A DNA stretch of 64,000 nt from Gammaproteobacteria bacterium (GCA_018824405.1 JAHJGO010000011.1:357783-421782), one strand, 5' to 3'; numbered from the stretch's first letter, positions 54,079 through 63,622 are shown. Notes: generated by a model from the sequence alone, not told the origin. Made by a program: numbers and translations.

Positions 54079-54822
54079 ATGTTCAATTTCAAACATGAAT
54101 GGATTGAAAAAAACGTTGGCCTCATGCTGATCGCGACCATGATCGCCATCAGTATCGGTGGTCTGGTCGAAATTGCACCGCTGTTCTTCATCAAGGAGAC
54201 AGTAGAAAAGGTGGATGGTGTGCGGCCCTATACGCCGCTGGAATCCCGTGGCCGTGACATTTACGTCCGTGAGGGCTGCTACTTGTGCCACTCACAGATG
54301 ATTCGTCCGTTCCGTGACGAAGCGTTGCGTTATGGCCACTACTCGCTGGCAGCTGAATCCAAGTACGACCACCCGTTCCAGTGGGGGTCCAAACGCACTG
54401 GACCGGATCTGGCCCGTGTGGGTAACAAGTATTCCAATGACTGGCATGTGCAGCACCTGATCGATCCGAAATCCATGGTTCCGCCATCCGTGATGCCGCG
54501 TTACCCATGGCTGATGACTACGGCGCTGGATTATTCCGATATGGCTGAACGCCTCATGGCGCTACGCCAGGTCGGAGTGCCTTACTCCCTGACACAGGGC
54601 GAGTACGATAGAAACGTCAAGGATTTCGGTGCCGAAGTGGCTCAAACGCTGCATATCCCGGATGCCCAGAAGAACCTGATCGCGCAGGCTCAAGCCGGGA
54701 ATTTTGACGGCGATCGCAGCAATGTTAGTGAAATGGATGCGGTAGTGGCTTACTTGCAGGTTCTGGGTACTATGGTGGACTTCAGCAAGTACGACAATGA
54801 CGAGTTTGTCAAATTCCGCTAA
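54079..54822 (+). CDS. ccoO: cbb3 oxidase monoheme cytochrome c subunit II
   Basis: A 247-residue membrane-anchored c-type cytochrome. One N-terminal helix (about 13-35) and one heme-binding site [13 protein letters not shown] (CxxCH at about residues 67-71), with later methionines for the sixth ligand. It passes electrons to CcoN. It follows ccoN after 68 bases. Confidence 0.97.
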   Translation: MFNFKHEWIEKNVGLMLIATMIAISIGGLVEIAPLFFIKETVEKVDGVRPYTPLESRGRDIYVREGCYLCHSQMIRPFRDEALRYGHYSLAAESKYDHPFQWGSKRTGPDLARVGNKYSNDWHVQHLIDPKSMVPPSVMPRYPWLMTTALDYSDMAERLMALRQVGVPYSLTQGEYDRNVKDFGAEVAQTLHIPDAQKNLIAQAQAGNFDGDRSNVSEMDAVVAYLQVLGTMVDFSKYDNDEFVKFR

Positions 54823-54836
54823 TTTAAGGTGGTCGA

Positions 54837-55025
54837 ATGGAATGGTTGCAATGGTTTTCCAGGGAAGAAAATACTAAGCCGCTCGCGTTGCTGATTTTTT
54901 TTATCACTTTCTGCCTGATATTGATTTATGTGTTTGGCAGCAAGAAACGCGGCGAACGCCTGGAGTCCCACAAGGATATACCGTTCCTCGATGAGGATTC
55001 AGATACAAAGGAAGCAAAAGAATGA
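54837..55025 (+). CDS. ccoQ: cbb3 oxidase subunit CcoQ
   Basis: A 62-residue protein with one membrane helix (about residues 16-34) and a charged tail. CcoQ stabilises the oxidase complex. AAGGTGG precedes the ATG. It overlaps ccoP by 4 bases (ATGA). Confidence 0.92.
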   Translation: MEWLQWFSREENTKPLALLIFFITFCLILIYVFGSKKRGERLESHKDIPFLDEDSDTKEAKE

Positions 55026-55939
55026 GTCAGCAAAAACCGCAAACCGTACAAACCACCGGCCACGTCTGGGATGAGGATCTGCAGGAGTATAACAACCCGC
55101 TTCCATCCTGGTGGCTGATGGGTTTCTACGCCTCGGTGATCATGTCCATCATTTACTGGATGATTTATCCTGCCTGGCCGGTCGGCAAAAATTTCACAAC
55201 CGGCTTCAGCACGGTGACCTACGTCAACGACAAGGGCGCGGAGAAATCCTCACACTGGAATACCCGTGCACAGTTGATGAAGGACATGAACGATGCAGAG
55301 AAGATGCAGAAACCCTACTTTGACAAAGTTACTGCAACGCCCTTCGAGCAGATTGCCAAGGATCCCGAGTTGACGGCATTTGTGAACTCAGCTGGTAAGG
55401 CTATCTTTGCTGATAACTGCGCGCCATGCCATCAGGCAGGCGGACAAGGGAAAATAGGATTTTTCCCCAATCTGACAGACGATGACTGGCTCTACGGTGG
55501 CTCGCACGACAAGATACAGGAAAGCATAAGCAAGGGACGCATGGGCTACATGCCGGCGTTCAAGGAAGTTCTTAACAATGAACAGCTGGATAACCTGGCG
55601 AACTATGTCGCATCGCTTTCCGGCGAAAAAGCGGATTCCGCCAAGGTCAAGGCAGGCGATGCGTTGTTTCATGGCGCCGCCGCTGCCTGTTACTATTGCC
55701 ACGACAATAGTGGCAAGGGGCGCCAGATCATCGGATCCGCCAATCTGACTGACAAGATCTGGTTGTGGGCAGATGTACCGGCGCAGGAGAATGCCGAGAA
55801 AAAAATCGAGGTAATCAGGCAGGTGATTGCAAACGGATTGAGCCGTGGCGTGATGCCGTCCTGGGATGAGCGTCTCAAGCCGGAACAGGTCAAGCTTCTG
55901 ACTGCATACGTGCATGGTCTGGGCGGCGGCTCTAAGTAA
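55022..55939 (+). CDS. ccoP: cbb3 oxidase diheme cytochrome c subunit III
   Basis: A 305-residue membrane-anchored diheme cytochrome. The FixP_N region (VWDEDLQEYNNPLPSWWLMGFYASVIMSIIYWM) holds the helix, and hemes bind at CAPCH (about residue 133) and CYYCH (about 223). It receives electrons from soluble cytochrome c. A strong terminator follows, so ccoNOQP is one unit. Confidence 0.97.
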   Translation: MSQQKPQTVQTTGHVWDEDLQEYNNPLPSWWLMGFYASVIMSIIYWMIYPAWPVGKNFTTGFSTVTYVNDKGAEKSSHWNTRAQLMKDMNDAEKMQKPYFDKVTATPFEQIAKDPELTAFVNSAGKAIFADNCAPCHQAGGQGKIGFFPNLTDDDWLYGGSHDKIQESISKGRMGYMPAFKEVLNNEQLDNLANYVASLSGEKADSAKVKAGDALFHGAAAACYYCHDNSGKGRQIIGSANLTDKIWLWADVPAQENAEKKIEVIRQVIANGLSRGVMPSWDERLKPEQVKLLTAYVHGLGGGSK

Positions 55940-55968
55940 CTAAATATTAGGATATCCTGATATACTAT

Positions 55969-55998
55969 GGGCCCGCCTTGAGCGGGCCCTTGTCTTTT
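55969..55998 (+). terminator. Terminator between ccoP and ccoG
   Basis: GGGCCCGC (55969-55976) pairs perfectly with GCGGGCCC (55982-55989) over a 5-base loop, followed by TTGTCTTTT. It separates structural from assembly genes; the ccoG group then depends on read-through or a weak promoter not recognised here. Confidence 0.85.
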
Positions 55999-56011
55999 CA
56001 GGAAAATTGAC

Positions 56012-57439
56012 ATGGCAGATCAGGAAACTTCACAGCTTTACCAGAAACGCATACCCATTTTCACGCGCTCGGTGAAGGGTAAATTCCGCACTTTCAAGTG
56101 GGCCACCATGGCGCTGGCGTACGGTGTTTACTTCCTGTTGCCCTGGCTGCCGTGGCAGCGAGGGCACGAGGCGCCATCGCAGATGGTGCTGTTCGACTTG
56201 CCGGGGCGCAAATTTTATCTTTTTGATCTGGTTGTATATCCACAGGATATATTCTGGCTTTCTCTTTTGCTCTTCATCGCCGGCGCGCTTTTATTCTTCG
56301 CCACCGGACTGATCGGGCGCGCCTTCTGCGGATACTATTGCTTCCAGACCTTGTGGACTGATGCGTTCATCGCGATCGAAAATCTTGTCCAGGGTGAGAG
56401 GCCTGCGCGCCAGCGCCTCTACAAACAGCCATGGAACACCGAAAAGATCTTCAAAATAACACTTACGCACACTTTGTGGCTGCTGCTGGCATTCTGGACA
56501 GCGCTCACCTTTGTGCTCTATTACGGTTATGCGCCCGAACTGATCGTACGTTTCATGACCGGGGAAGCGCCGAACGTGGCCTACTTCTCGGTACTTGTGT
56601 TAACAGCCACAACCTATGTGGCTGCGGGCTGGGCGCGCGAGCAAGTATGTCTCTATATGTGCCCTTATGCCCGCTTCCAGGGCGTGATGTATGACCCGGA
56701 GACGCTTGCGGTTGCCTACGATAAACGACGTGGGGAGGGTGAAGCCGGGCGGGCCGTTCCGCGTGCCGGTCTAAGAACACAGGAAGAACGCAAGGCCAAG
56801 GGACATGGGGACTGCATCGATTGCAAGCTGTGTATCCAGGTCTGCCCTACCGGGATTGATATTCGTAACGGTTTGCAATACCAGTGCATCGCATGTGGAT
56901 TGTGTATCGATGCCTGCAACAACATGATGGATTCCATGAATTACCCGCGTGGCCTGATTCGTTACGACTCAGAAGCGAATCTGGCATTGCCCGTGCCATC
57001 CAAACCCAGATTGCACTGGAAAAGTTTCAAGATCATTGGCTGGGGAATAGCTCTCGTGATCTTCACTGCCGCGCTTGTTATCAGCGTAGGGCACCGTAGC
57101 AGCCTGGATGCTGCAGTACAGCAGGTACGTCAACCGCTGTTCGTTACTCTGTCGGATGGAAATATTCGCAACCGGTATCAGGTGAGAATCACCAATAAGT
57201 CCGTCGAAGATGAAGTGTATTTGATAGACGTACGAGGTTTGCCGGCGGGAGCTCTGGATATGGGCAATTTCAGCGAGGTGAAAGTGCATGCAGGCAAGAG
57301 TCTCCTCCTCCAGGCTGGTGTATCTCTGTCGCCAAAACTGGCTGAAAGCACACATAATTTCAAATTTGTCGTGACACCAAAAAGCCAACCTGATCAGTCG
57401 CTGCAGCTGGAAACGCGATTCGATTACAAACACGAATGA
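56012..57439 (+). CDS. ccoG: cbb3 oxidase assembly cupric reductase CcoG
   Basis: A 475-residue polytopic membrane protein with two [4Fe-4S] motifs (CIDCKLCIQVCP and CIACGLCIDACN, about residues 269-308). About five helices and a C-terminal periplasmic Ig-like domain complete the RdxA/FixG/CcoG pattern. It reduces copper for the oxidase's CuB site. It follows the ccoP terminator and is 7 bases before fixH. Confidence 0.95.
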   Translation: MADQETSQLYQKRIPIFTRSVKGKFRTFKWATMALAYGVYFLLPWLPWQRGHEAPSQMVLFDLPGRKFYLFDLVVYPQDIFWLSLLLFIAGALLFFATGLIGRAFCGYYCFQTLWTDAFIAIENLVQGERPARQRLYKQPWNTEKIFKITLTHTLWLLLAFWTALTFVLYYGYAPELIVRFMTGEAPNVAYFSVLVLTATTYVAAGWAREQVCLYMCPYARFQGVMYDPETLAVAYDKRRGEGEAGRAVPRAGLRTQEERKAKGHGDCIDCKLCIQVCPTGIDIRNGLQYQCIACGLCIDACNNMMDSMNYPRGLIRYDSEANLALPVPSKPRLHWKSFKIIGWGIALVIFTAALVISVGHRSSLDAAVQQVRQPLFVTLSDGNIRNRYQVRITNKSVEDEVYLIDVRGLPAGALDMGNFSEVKVHAGKSLLLQAGVSLSPKLAESTHNFKFVVTPKSQPDQSLQLETRFDYKHE

Positions 57440-57446
57440 GATAAAA

Positions 57447-58235
57447 ATGTTTCAGACTCTATTTGGCGGCGCAGTACTGATTGTTGTGATCTTCTATGTG
57501 CTGCGCGCGTTTGGGGTCAGCAACTACTGGCGTGGCGTTATCAGCGGAACTGTTTCTGTGACTGCCTATCTTGCGCTGAGTATTGGCCAGTGGCCGGGCG
57601 GTGATGTGGTTTCAATGCACATGGCAGTATTTCTAGCTACTGCCACGGTATTAACATTGATTGAAGGGCGTAAACCGGGCACTGCAAAGCGCCTGCACTG
57701 GGGTCCGAAGGTAATCATTGGCTTTTTCCTGGTGCTGTTTGTCATTGATGGCGCATTGCTGATGATCTCCGGCCAGGGCGTTCCGCCAGTAGTGGCGAAG
57801 TGGCTGTTGCCTCCCGCCAAGAATTCTTCAAACCCGCCGCACACGGCTTTTTCCGGCGTGGTGTCCCATGGCGAGGAAGCGGCCAAGACAATCAGTCAAT
57901 TCATGAAAAACGCCGAGAAGCAGCACAAACTGGGATGGGCCGTCACAACCACTGGTCTGGACAAACTCAGGCAGGGGGGCGGTTCCACCGTTTCAGTGAC
58001 TGTACTAGACGTAAAATCACAGCCACTGAAGGACGCAACTGTAAAGATTGCCATCGCCCGGCCTGGCCTCACTAGGCCGGAACAGCTTGCCGAATTGCTT
58101 GAAACGAATCCCGGAGTTTATCGAGGAGAGTTGACGATTAATCTGCCTGGGATGTGGGTGGCGGCACTTCAGGTGCAACGAGGTAGCGATCGCTTCGAGC
58201 AGCAACAGCATGTAGAGGTCATCGCAGCACAATGA
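57447..58235 (+). CDS. FixH/CcoH-like protein with an extra membrane domain
   Basis: A 262-residue protein. The C-terminal half (about 160-262: KLGWAVTTTGLDKL, then VTVLDVKSQPLKDATVKIAIARPG and YRGELTINLPGMWVAALQVQRG) is a FixH-type domain. Typical FixH has one N-terminal helix and about 150-170 residues; here four membrane segments precede the domain (about 5-20, 30-46, 53-70 and 86-104). This looks like a fusion or lineage-specific extension. It lies between ccoG and ccoI, the normal fixGHIS order, and overlaps ccoI by 4 bases. Confidence 0.82.
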   Translation: MFQTLFGGAVLIVVIFYVLRAFGVSNYWRGVISGTVSVTAYLALSIGQWPGGDVVSMHMAVFLATATVLTLIEGRKPGTAKRLHWGPKVIIGFFLVLFVIDGALLMISGQGVPPVVAKWLLPPAKNSSNPPHTAFSGVVSHGEEAAKTISQFMKNAEKQHKLGWAVTTTGLDKLRQGGGSTVSVTVLDVKSQPLKDATVKIAIARPGLTRPEQLAELLETNPGVYRGELTINLPGMWVAALQVQRGSDRFEQQQHVEVIAAQ

Positions 58236-60649
58236 GCAGTGATGCAGCATGCTTTCATTGCGGCCTGCCAGTGCCGCAGGAAACCGATTTCAAGCTTGAA
58301 ATTGAAGGCATAGAGCGATCTATGTGTTGTCTGGGCTGCCAGGCCGTCGCTCAGGCAATTGTCGAAAACGGCTTGCAGGAATATTATCGCCACCGTACTG
58401 CGATGCCTGCAACCGGACATGAATTAATTCCCGCCGAATTGTCCAAACTTGCGCTTTACGACCACCCAGAAATCCAGAAAAGCTTTGTCATCGAAAATGA
58501 TCCGCACATCAAGCAGGCATCGTTGATTCTTGAGGGTATCACCTGTGCAGCCTGTGTCTGGCTAAACGAGCGGCATCTGCAGCAATTGGCAGGCGTCAAA
58601 GCGGTTCAGGTGAATTACGCTAACCACCGCGCTCGTATCAGCTGGGATGAGCGGGAAATTCAGCTCTCCAGGATTCTCAAGGAAATACAGCTGCTGGGCT
58701 ACAATGCCCATCCCTACAACGCCCTGAAGCAGGAAGAGCTGCGGCGCAAGGGGCGCAGCCGCGACATCAGGCGCATTGCCGTTACCGGACTTTCTGCTGC
58801 TCAGGTCATGATGCTGGCCGTAGCCTTGTATGCAGGCGCCGCCCTGGGCATGGATGAAAGTACGGCACATCTGTTGCGCTATGTAAGCCTGCTACTGACA
58901 CTGCCTGTGTTTCTGTACACCGCGGTGCCATTTTATATAAGTGCCGGGCACGCAATAAAATCTCGCTACCTGAACATGGATGTTCCGGTGAGTCTGGCAA
59001 TCATCACCGCCTTTGCTGGCAGTGTGTGGATCACACTGCGAGGAGATGGAGTTGTCTACTACGACGCCATTACCATGTTTACCCTGTTTCTGCTTTCCAC
59101 CCGGTTTCTGGAGCGCAATGCGCGGGAAAAATCTGTAGAAGCAACGGAAAACCTGCTCAAACTGGTTCCCGCCATGGCGCTACGACTGCGAGATGGCCAA
59201 CAGGAAGTGGTGGCAGTTCTGGATCTGGTGGCGGGGGACATCATCCTGGTTAAACCAGGCGAAGCAGTTGCTGCTGATGGCGAAGTGGCTGCAGGCATTA
59301 GTAGTGTCGACGAGGCTTTATTAACCGGTGAAAGTCGCGCCGTTCAGAAGGAGATTGGCGATTTGGTTATTGCAGGCAGCATCAACCTCGAAGGGCCGCT
59401 TGAAGTACGCGTAACCGGGATTGGTGAAAATACGGTTCTGGCCGGGATTGTACGGTTACTGGATAGAGCGGTTGCGGAAAAGCCTCGTCTGGCTCTACTT
59501 GCGGACCAGATCGCGGAGCGTTTTACTTATGTGCTACTGGCACTCACCCTGGCTGTCGCGCTTGCATGGTGGTGGCATGATCCGGACATGGTGCTTGAAA
59601 TCGTACTGGCGGTACTGGTTGTCACCTGTCCCTGTGCACTTTCCATCGCCGCCCCGGCGGCCTTTGCAGCGGCCGGATCGCATCTGCTCAAACAGGGCAT
59701 TCTGCTGACCCGCGGCCACGCGCTGGAAACCCTGGCGAAGGTCACGCATGTCGTTTTCGATAAAACGGGCACCCTGACCTTCGGCAAACCTAAACTGAAT
59801 CAGGTGTTGCCGTTTGGCACTTTGGATGCTCACGCCTGCTTGCGCCTGGCTGCCAGTCTGGAACAGGCATCGGAACATCCACTGGCGCAAAGCTTTCTGG
59901 AGCGAATAGGCAGAAATGAGTTGCACTCGGTGACAGAAGCTCAAAATTTTCCAGGCAAAGGTGTGACTGGGCTGATCGCCGGCCAGCGCTATACCCTTGG
60001 CAATCGAATGCTTTCCCCGCTAACGCTGGTGCAGGAAGATCGCACCCTAGATGTTGCGCCTGGGGCAACCATGGTATGGCTTTGCGACGAACAGAAGGTC
60101 CTGGCTGCATTCGAGATTTCGGATGAATTGAGGCCAGATGCAAAAGGACTGATCGATGAACTAAAATCGCACGGATTGGCCGTATCTATTCTGAGCGGCG
60201 ATTCCAATCAGGCAGTGCAGCATTTTGCAGACAGACTGGGAATCACGGATTACCAAGGCGCACTGCACTCTGAAGACAAGTTATCGGCTATGAAAGCCAT
60301 GCAGGCCGGAGGAGCCGTGGTGGCGATGGTTGGAGATGGCGTCAACGATGCGCCAGTATTGGCGGGGGCAGACGTATCACTGGCCATGGGTGGGGGCACC
60401 CAGGTAGCTCGTGCCAGCAGCGACATCGTGCTGCTGTCGGAAAAGCTGCCTGATATCTGGCGTGCCCTGCGGGCAGGACAATCTACCATGACTGTGATGC
60501 GGCAAAATTTCGTCTGGGCAGCAGGCTATAATTTACTTGCCCTGCCATTTGCGGCCATGGGTTATATTCCGCCTTGGCTGGCTGCGCTGGGCATGTCAGT
60601 CAGTTCTCTGGTTGTTGTGCTGAATGCCCTGCGCTTACGGCAAATTTGA
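58232..60649 (+). CDS. ccoI: Copper-exporting P-type ATPase for oxidase assembly (CcoI/FixI)
   Basis: An 805-residue P1B-type ATPase. The CcoI/FixI-specific N-terminal cysteine region (CFHCGLPVP, CCLGCQAVA) is followed by an HMA domain with GITCAACVW, eight helices with the CPC ion site in VVTCPCALS, the phosphorylation motif DKTGTLTFG and the hinge GDGVNDAP. It moves Cu(I) across the membrane for CcoN assembly. The N-terminal cysteines distinguish it from CopA. Confidence 0.95.
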   Translation: MSSDAACFHCGLPVPQETDFKLEIEGIERSMCCLGCQAVAQAIVENGLQEYYRHRTAMPATGHELIPAELSKLALYDHPEIQKSFVIENDPHIKQASLILEGITCAACVWLNERHLQQLAGVKAVQVNYANHRARISWDEREIQLSRILKEIQLLGYNAHPYNALKQEELRRKGRSRDIRRIAVTGLSAAQVMMLAVALYAGAALGMDESTAHLLRYVSLLLTLPVFLYTAVPFYISAGHAIKSRYLNMDVPVSLAIITAFAGSVWITLRGDGVVYYDAITMFTLFLLSTRFLERNAREKSVEATENLLKLVPAMALRLRDGQQEVVAVLDLVAGDIILVKPGEAVAADGEVAAGISSVDEALLTGESRAVQKEIGDLVIAGSINLEGPLEVRVTGIGENTVLAGIVRLLDRAVAEKPRLALLADQIAERFTYVLLALTLAVALAWWWHDPDMVLEIVLAVLVVTCPCALSIAAPAAFAAAGSHLLKQGILLTRGHALETLAKVTHVVFDKTGTLTFGKPKLNQVLPFGTLDAHACLRLAASLEQASEHPLAQSFLERIGRNELHSVTEAQNFPGKGVTGLIAGQRYTLGNRMLSPLTLVQEDRTLDVAPGATMVWLCDEQKVLAAFEISDELRPDAKGLIDELKSHGLAVSILSGDSNQAVQHFADRLGITDYQGALHSEDKLSAMKAMQAGGAVVAMVGDGVNDAPVLAGADVSLAMGGGTQVARASSDIVLLSEKLPDIWRALRAGQSTMTVMRQNFVWAAGYNLLALPFAAMGYIPPWLAALGMSVSSLVVVLNALRLRQI

Positions 60650-60663
60650 GAGAATACAATCGC

Positions 60664-60846
60664 ATGAACTCTATCCTGATATTTTTGCTTGGCTTGGCCG
60701 CGTTCATGGTCATCGTGGCCGGAATTGGCATTTTCTGGGCCATCCGGAGTGGGCAGTTCGAGGATATGGAAGGCCCCGCACAGCGCATTCTGATGGATGA
60801 TGACGATCCCAGAATACCGCGCAGAACGTTGAAAGAAAACAAATAA
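60664..60846 (+). CDS. ccoS: cbb3 oxidase maturation protein CcoS
   Basis: A 60-residue protein with one membrane helix (about 4-26) and the family pattern FWAIRSGQFEDMEGPAQRILMDDD. CcoS is needed for cofactor insertion into cbb3 oxidase. The ATG at 60664 lies 14 bases after ccoI; an upstream open frame is a ccoI shadow. Confidence 0.93.
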   Translation: MNSILIFLLGLAAFMVIVAGIGIFWAIRSGQFEDMEGPAQRILMDDDDPRIPRRTLKENK

Positions 60847-60885
60847 TAATTTAGAATATGTTTAAAATCATTTGGAGCAATTGCA

Positions 60886-60984
60886 ATGGCAAACCTGTTT
60901 ACTAAAGAAAACCTGCCGATGACGGTGGTTATCGCCCTGATTGTCTGGTCCTGGATCAGTTTCCTGTCTGTTATCCTGTCCTGA
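60886..60984 (+). CDS. 32-residue membrane microprotein after ccoS
   Basis: A short frame beginning MANLFTKENLPMTVVIALIV and ending at the TGA 60982-60984, immediately before a strong terminator. GGAG stands 9 bases before its ATG, and residues about 12-31 form one hydrophobic helix. It is co-directional with the cco genes, 39 bases after ccoS. Small single-helix subunits (CcoM, for example) are known in some cbb3 oxidases; similar involvement is a hypothesis. I do not recognise a family. Confidence 0.65.
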   Translation: MANLFTKENLPMTVVIALIVWSWISFLSVILS

Positions 60985-61003
60985 CTAGGGAGTAAAGAAC
61001 AAT

Positions 61004-61041
61004 AAAAAAGGCGCTGTGTAACATAACACAGCGCCTTTTTT
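61004..61041. terminator. Strong bidirectional terminator between the cco locus and rpoH
   Basis: A perfect 16-bp stem, 61004-61019 with 61026-61041, consists of GGCGCTGTGT plus an A6/T6 extension over a 6-base loop. It terminates both the cco transcript and the converging rpoH transcript. Confidence 0.93.
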
Positions 61042-61073
61042 ATGTGGCGGCATGTGCCGCCTTAAAGAATGGA

Positions 61074-61925
61074 TCAATTTTCTCCGATCAACACTTTCAT
61101 TTTCTGCATGGCTTTTTGTTCTATCTGGCGAATACGTTCGGCAGATACTCCATATTCCGCTGCCAGCTCATGCAAGGTCGCACCGCCATCTTCCTGCAGC
61201 CAGCGCGCTTCGATTATGCGGCGGCTACGCTCATCCAGACTCGACAGCGCAGCACTTAGCCCTTCACTATGGCGTCTCGCGGTATCTTCCTGCTCAAGCT
61301 GTACGGCGGGTTCGGCATTAGGGTCAACCAGATAGGCAATCGGGCTGAAGCTGTCATCTTCATCCGAATTGTTTCCTTCCAGATTGATATCCTTACCAGT
61401 GAGGCGAGTCTCCATCTCAACCACTTCTTCTGGTTTGACACCCAGCTGGCGTGCCATGGTCTGAACTTCATCGTGGTTCAGTGTGCCCAGGCTCTGTTTC
61501 AGGCTGCGCAGATTAAAGAACAGCTTGCGCTGTGCCTTGGTGGTGGCAATTTTGACCAAACGCCAGTTGCGCAGAATGAATTCATGAATTTCGGCCTTGA
61601 TCCAGTGGACGGCGAAAGAAACCAGTCTCACACCCCGATCCGGGTCAAAGCGTTTGACGGCCTTCATCAGGCCAATGTTGCCTTCCTGAATCAGATCCGC
61701 CTGTGGCAGGCCATAGCCAAGATAACCACGGGCAATGCTCACTACTACGCGCAGATGCGACATGACCAGCATACGCGCAGCTTCCACGTCGTTGTCGTGC
61801 TTCAAACGCATGGCGTAGTCATGCTCCTCTTCAGGCGTCAGAAGCGGTACCGCCCTGATGGACTGAATGTAGCCTTCGAGACTGCCCACTGAATTCGGAA
61901 CAGGAAAAGTTAGAGCATTAGTCAT
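61074..61925 (-). CDS. rpoH: RNA polymerase sigma-32 factor
   Basis: A 283-residue heat-shock sigma factor. It has region 2 (DLIQEGNIGLMKAVKRFDPDRGVRLVSFAVHWIKAEI), the RpoH box QRKLFFNLR, and a region 4 helix-turn-helix (ATLHELAAEYGVSAERIRQIEQKAMQKM). AAGGAG lies 10 bases before the ATG at 61925; the frame extends to 61949. It follows ftsX, giving the conserved ftsE-ftsX-rpoH order. A likely target in the window is hsp20 at 7.4 kb. Confidence 0.97.
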   Translation of the reverse strand: MTNALTFPVPNSVGSLEGYIQSIRAVPLLTPEEEHDYAMRLKHDNDVEAARMLVMSHLRVVVSIARGYLGYGLPQADLIQEGNIGLMKAVKRFDPDRGVRLVSFAVHWIKAEIHEFILRNWRLVKIATTKAQRKLFFNLRSLKQSLGTLNHDEVQTMARQLGVKPEEVVEMETRLTGKDINLEGNNSDEDDSFSPIAYLVDPNAEPAVQLEQEDTARRHSEGLSAALSSLDERSRRIIEARWLQEDGGATLHELAAEYGVSAERIRQIEQKAMQKMKVLIGEN

Positions 61926-61949
61926 AAATTGGTTTCTCCTTACAAACAT

Positions 61950-61958
61950 ATCTTAGCA
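61950..61958 (-). promoter_or_regulatory. Possible extended -10 promoter of rpoH
   Basis: On the minus strand TGC-TAAGAT (61958-61950) resembles an extended -10 element, with the start just before the ribosome-binding site. No good -35 is seen. The remaining bases to ftsX (61959-62031) are otherwise featureless. Confidence 0.3.
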
Positions 61959-62031
61959 CTCGGTAAGTGAGAGTGATAGTACAGTAAAAAGTTCAGGTAT
62001 TAAAGCCGCTGAAGAAAATCGGTGGGGTTGT

Positions 62032-62934
62032 TCAGTGGTGCGAGCGTTGAAAATGACGCAGAAAGTGGCTCACTGCGATATAAGCGCCCACCCAGCCCAG
62101 AATGGCAGAGAACCCCAGCAATGCAGCCGCATCGGCCAAGGCCAGACCTTCCAGCTGGAAATTTGAGCCATAGAGGTTGCTGAGTCTGGTTACGCTGAGA
62201 TTCAATAACTGAGCGCCGAGAGTGATAATGCCCCAGCCTGCCAGGCCGCCAAGCAATCCCTGAAGTGCGCCGTGGTAAAGAAAAGGCAAGCGAATGAAAC
62301 GGTCCGTGGCTCCGATAAGCTTGCTGACTTCAATTTCATCGAGTCGAGTGAGAATCTGTAAACGAATAATGTTTCCCATGCCGGCAACCAGGCCAAAAGC
62401 CAGCAAGATGGCAAGCATGAAAGTCAGTTGCTGGCCGAGATCCAGCATGGCATTCAAACGCCTGGCCCAGGCCGAGTCGAGCTCCGCAGCTTCCACTCCC
62501 GGCCACTGAGAAATTTCGAGGCGTAGTTTATCCAGCTGGTCGGCATCATTATCCCTGGCGGTAATGATAAAGGCGTCAGGCAGGGGGTTGTTCGGAAGCC
62601 CGGCAGCGAGATCGCCGAGTCCGTTGCTGGCAGAAAGCTCCTTGAGTGCCTGGTCGCGGCCGACAAAACGAAAAGTTTTTATTTCGGCGTGGCGTTTGAG
62701 TTTCTGCTCAATCTGGTTTTGTCCATTTTTGCCTGACTCCGGCTTTAGAAACAAGCTGATCTGAGCTTGCGTTTCGAGCGAACTGCTGGCTTGACCAAGG
62801 TTTGATAGTAGCAAATAAAGTCCAGCTGGCAGACTGAGGGCGATGCCCATGACACTGATCGTTACCAGTGTTGCCAGCGGCGTGCTGACGAAACGTCCCA
62901 GAGTTCCCATCAGGGTGCGCCAGTGGCGGCTCAT
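62032..62934 (-). CDS. ftsX: Cell-division ABC transporter permease FtsX
   Basis: A 300-residue membrane protein with four helices (about 22-42, 170-200, 222-245 and 265-290) and a periplasmic loop between the first two. FtsX with FtsE transmits ATP hydrolysis to EnvC and so activates septal amidases; envC is encoded at 14.6-15.8 kb. It overlaps ftsE by 4 bases. Confidence 0.95.
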   Translation of the reverse strand: MSRHWRTLMGTLGRFVSTPLATLVTISVMGIALSLPAGLYLLLSNLGQASSSLETQAQISLFLKPESGKNGQNQIEQKLKRHAEIKTFRFVGRDQALKELSASNGLGDLAAGLPNNPLPDAFIITARDNDADQLDKLRLEISQWPGVEAAELDSAWARRLNAMLDLGQQLTFMLAILLAFGLVAGMGNIIRLQILTRLDEIEVSKLIGATDRFIRLPFLYHGALQGLLGGLAGWGIITLGAQLLNLSVTRLSNLYGSNFQLEGLALADAAALLGFSAILGWVGAYIAVSHFLRHFQRSHH

Positions 62935-63584
62935 GCTGTCAGGGCTCCATGCTGCAAATGCAAGGTGCGCTCGCCAAAACGCTCTATCAGGCGCTCGTCA
63001 TGGGTAACGATGATTACGGTGACTCCGACCTGATTGAATGACTTGAACATTTCAAAAATCTCGCTGGCGTAAGCGCTGTCAAGATTGCCTGTAGGCTCGT
63101 CCGCCAGAAGGATGGAGGGACGGTGGACAATCGCGCGGGCAATACACAGGCGTTGCTGCTCACCGCCGGAAAGCGCAATCGGCATGGCCTTCTCGCGTTC
63201 CAGCAGTCCGACCTTGTCAAGAGCGGCGCGCGCACGCTTGCCGGCTTCGTTACGATCAAAACCGGTAATTTCGAGCGGCAGCATGACGTTGTTGAACACA
63301 TTGCGGTCGTAGAGCAGCTTGTGATCCTGGAAAATCAGGCCGAAATTGCGGCGCAGAAATGGCACTGCCGCGGGACGCAATTGGCTCAGATTCTGTCCGT
63401 TGATAATGATGCTGCCACTGCTGGGCGGCTCGATGGCCGCAATCAGATTGAGCAAGGTGCTCTTGCCCGCGCCGGAATGGCCGGTGACGAACACCATCTC
63501 GCCTTTTTCGATGGAGAAGCTGATGTCCTTGAGTGCTTCGTAGCCACCGGGGTAGCGCTTGCATACCTGGCTCAGGGTGATCAT
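62931..63584 (-). CDS. ftsE: Cell-division ATP-binding protein FtsE
   Basis: A 217-residue ABC ATPase: Walker [10 protein letters not shown] (about 36-44), signature LSGGEQQR (about 140-147), Walker [13 protein letters not shown] and the switch histidine in IIVTHDERL. It partners FtsX at the division septum. It lies 38 bases after the trpE stop codon on the same strand. Confidence 0.97.
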   Translation of the reverse strand: MITLSQVCKRYPGGYEALKDISFSIEKGEMVFVTGHSGAGKSTLLNLIAAIEPPSSGSIIINGQNLSQLRPAAVPFLRRNFGLIFQDHKLLYDRNVFNNVMLPLEITGFDRNEAGKRARAALDKVGLLEREKAMPIALSGGEQQRLCIARAIVHRPSILLADEPTGNLDSAYASEIFEMFKSFNQVGVTVIIVTHDERLIERFGERTLHLQHGALTA

Positions 63585-63622
63585 GCGGCGATTCTAGCCA
63601 TCGACCGTGCCGCATTGGTAAA

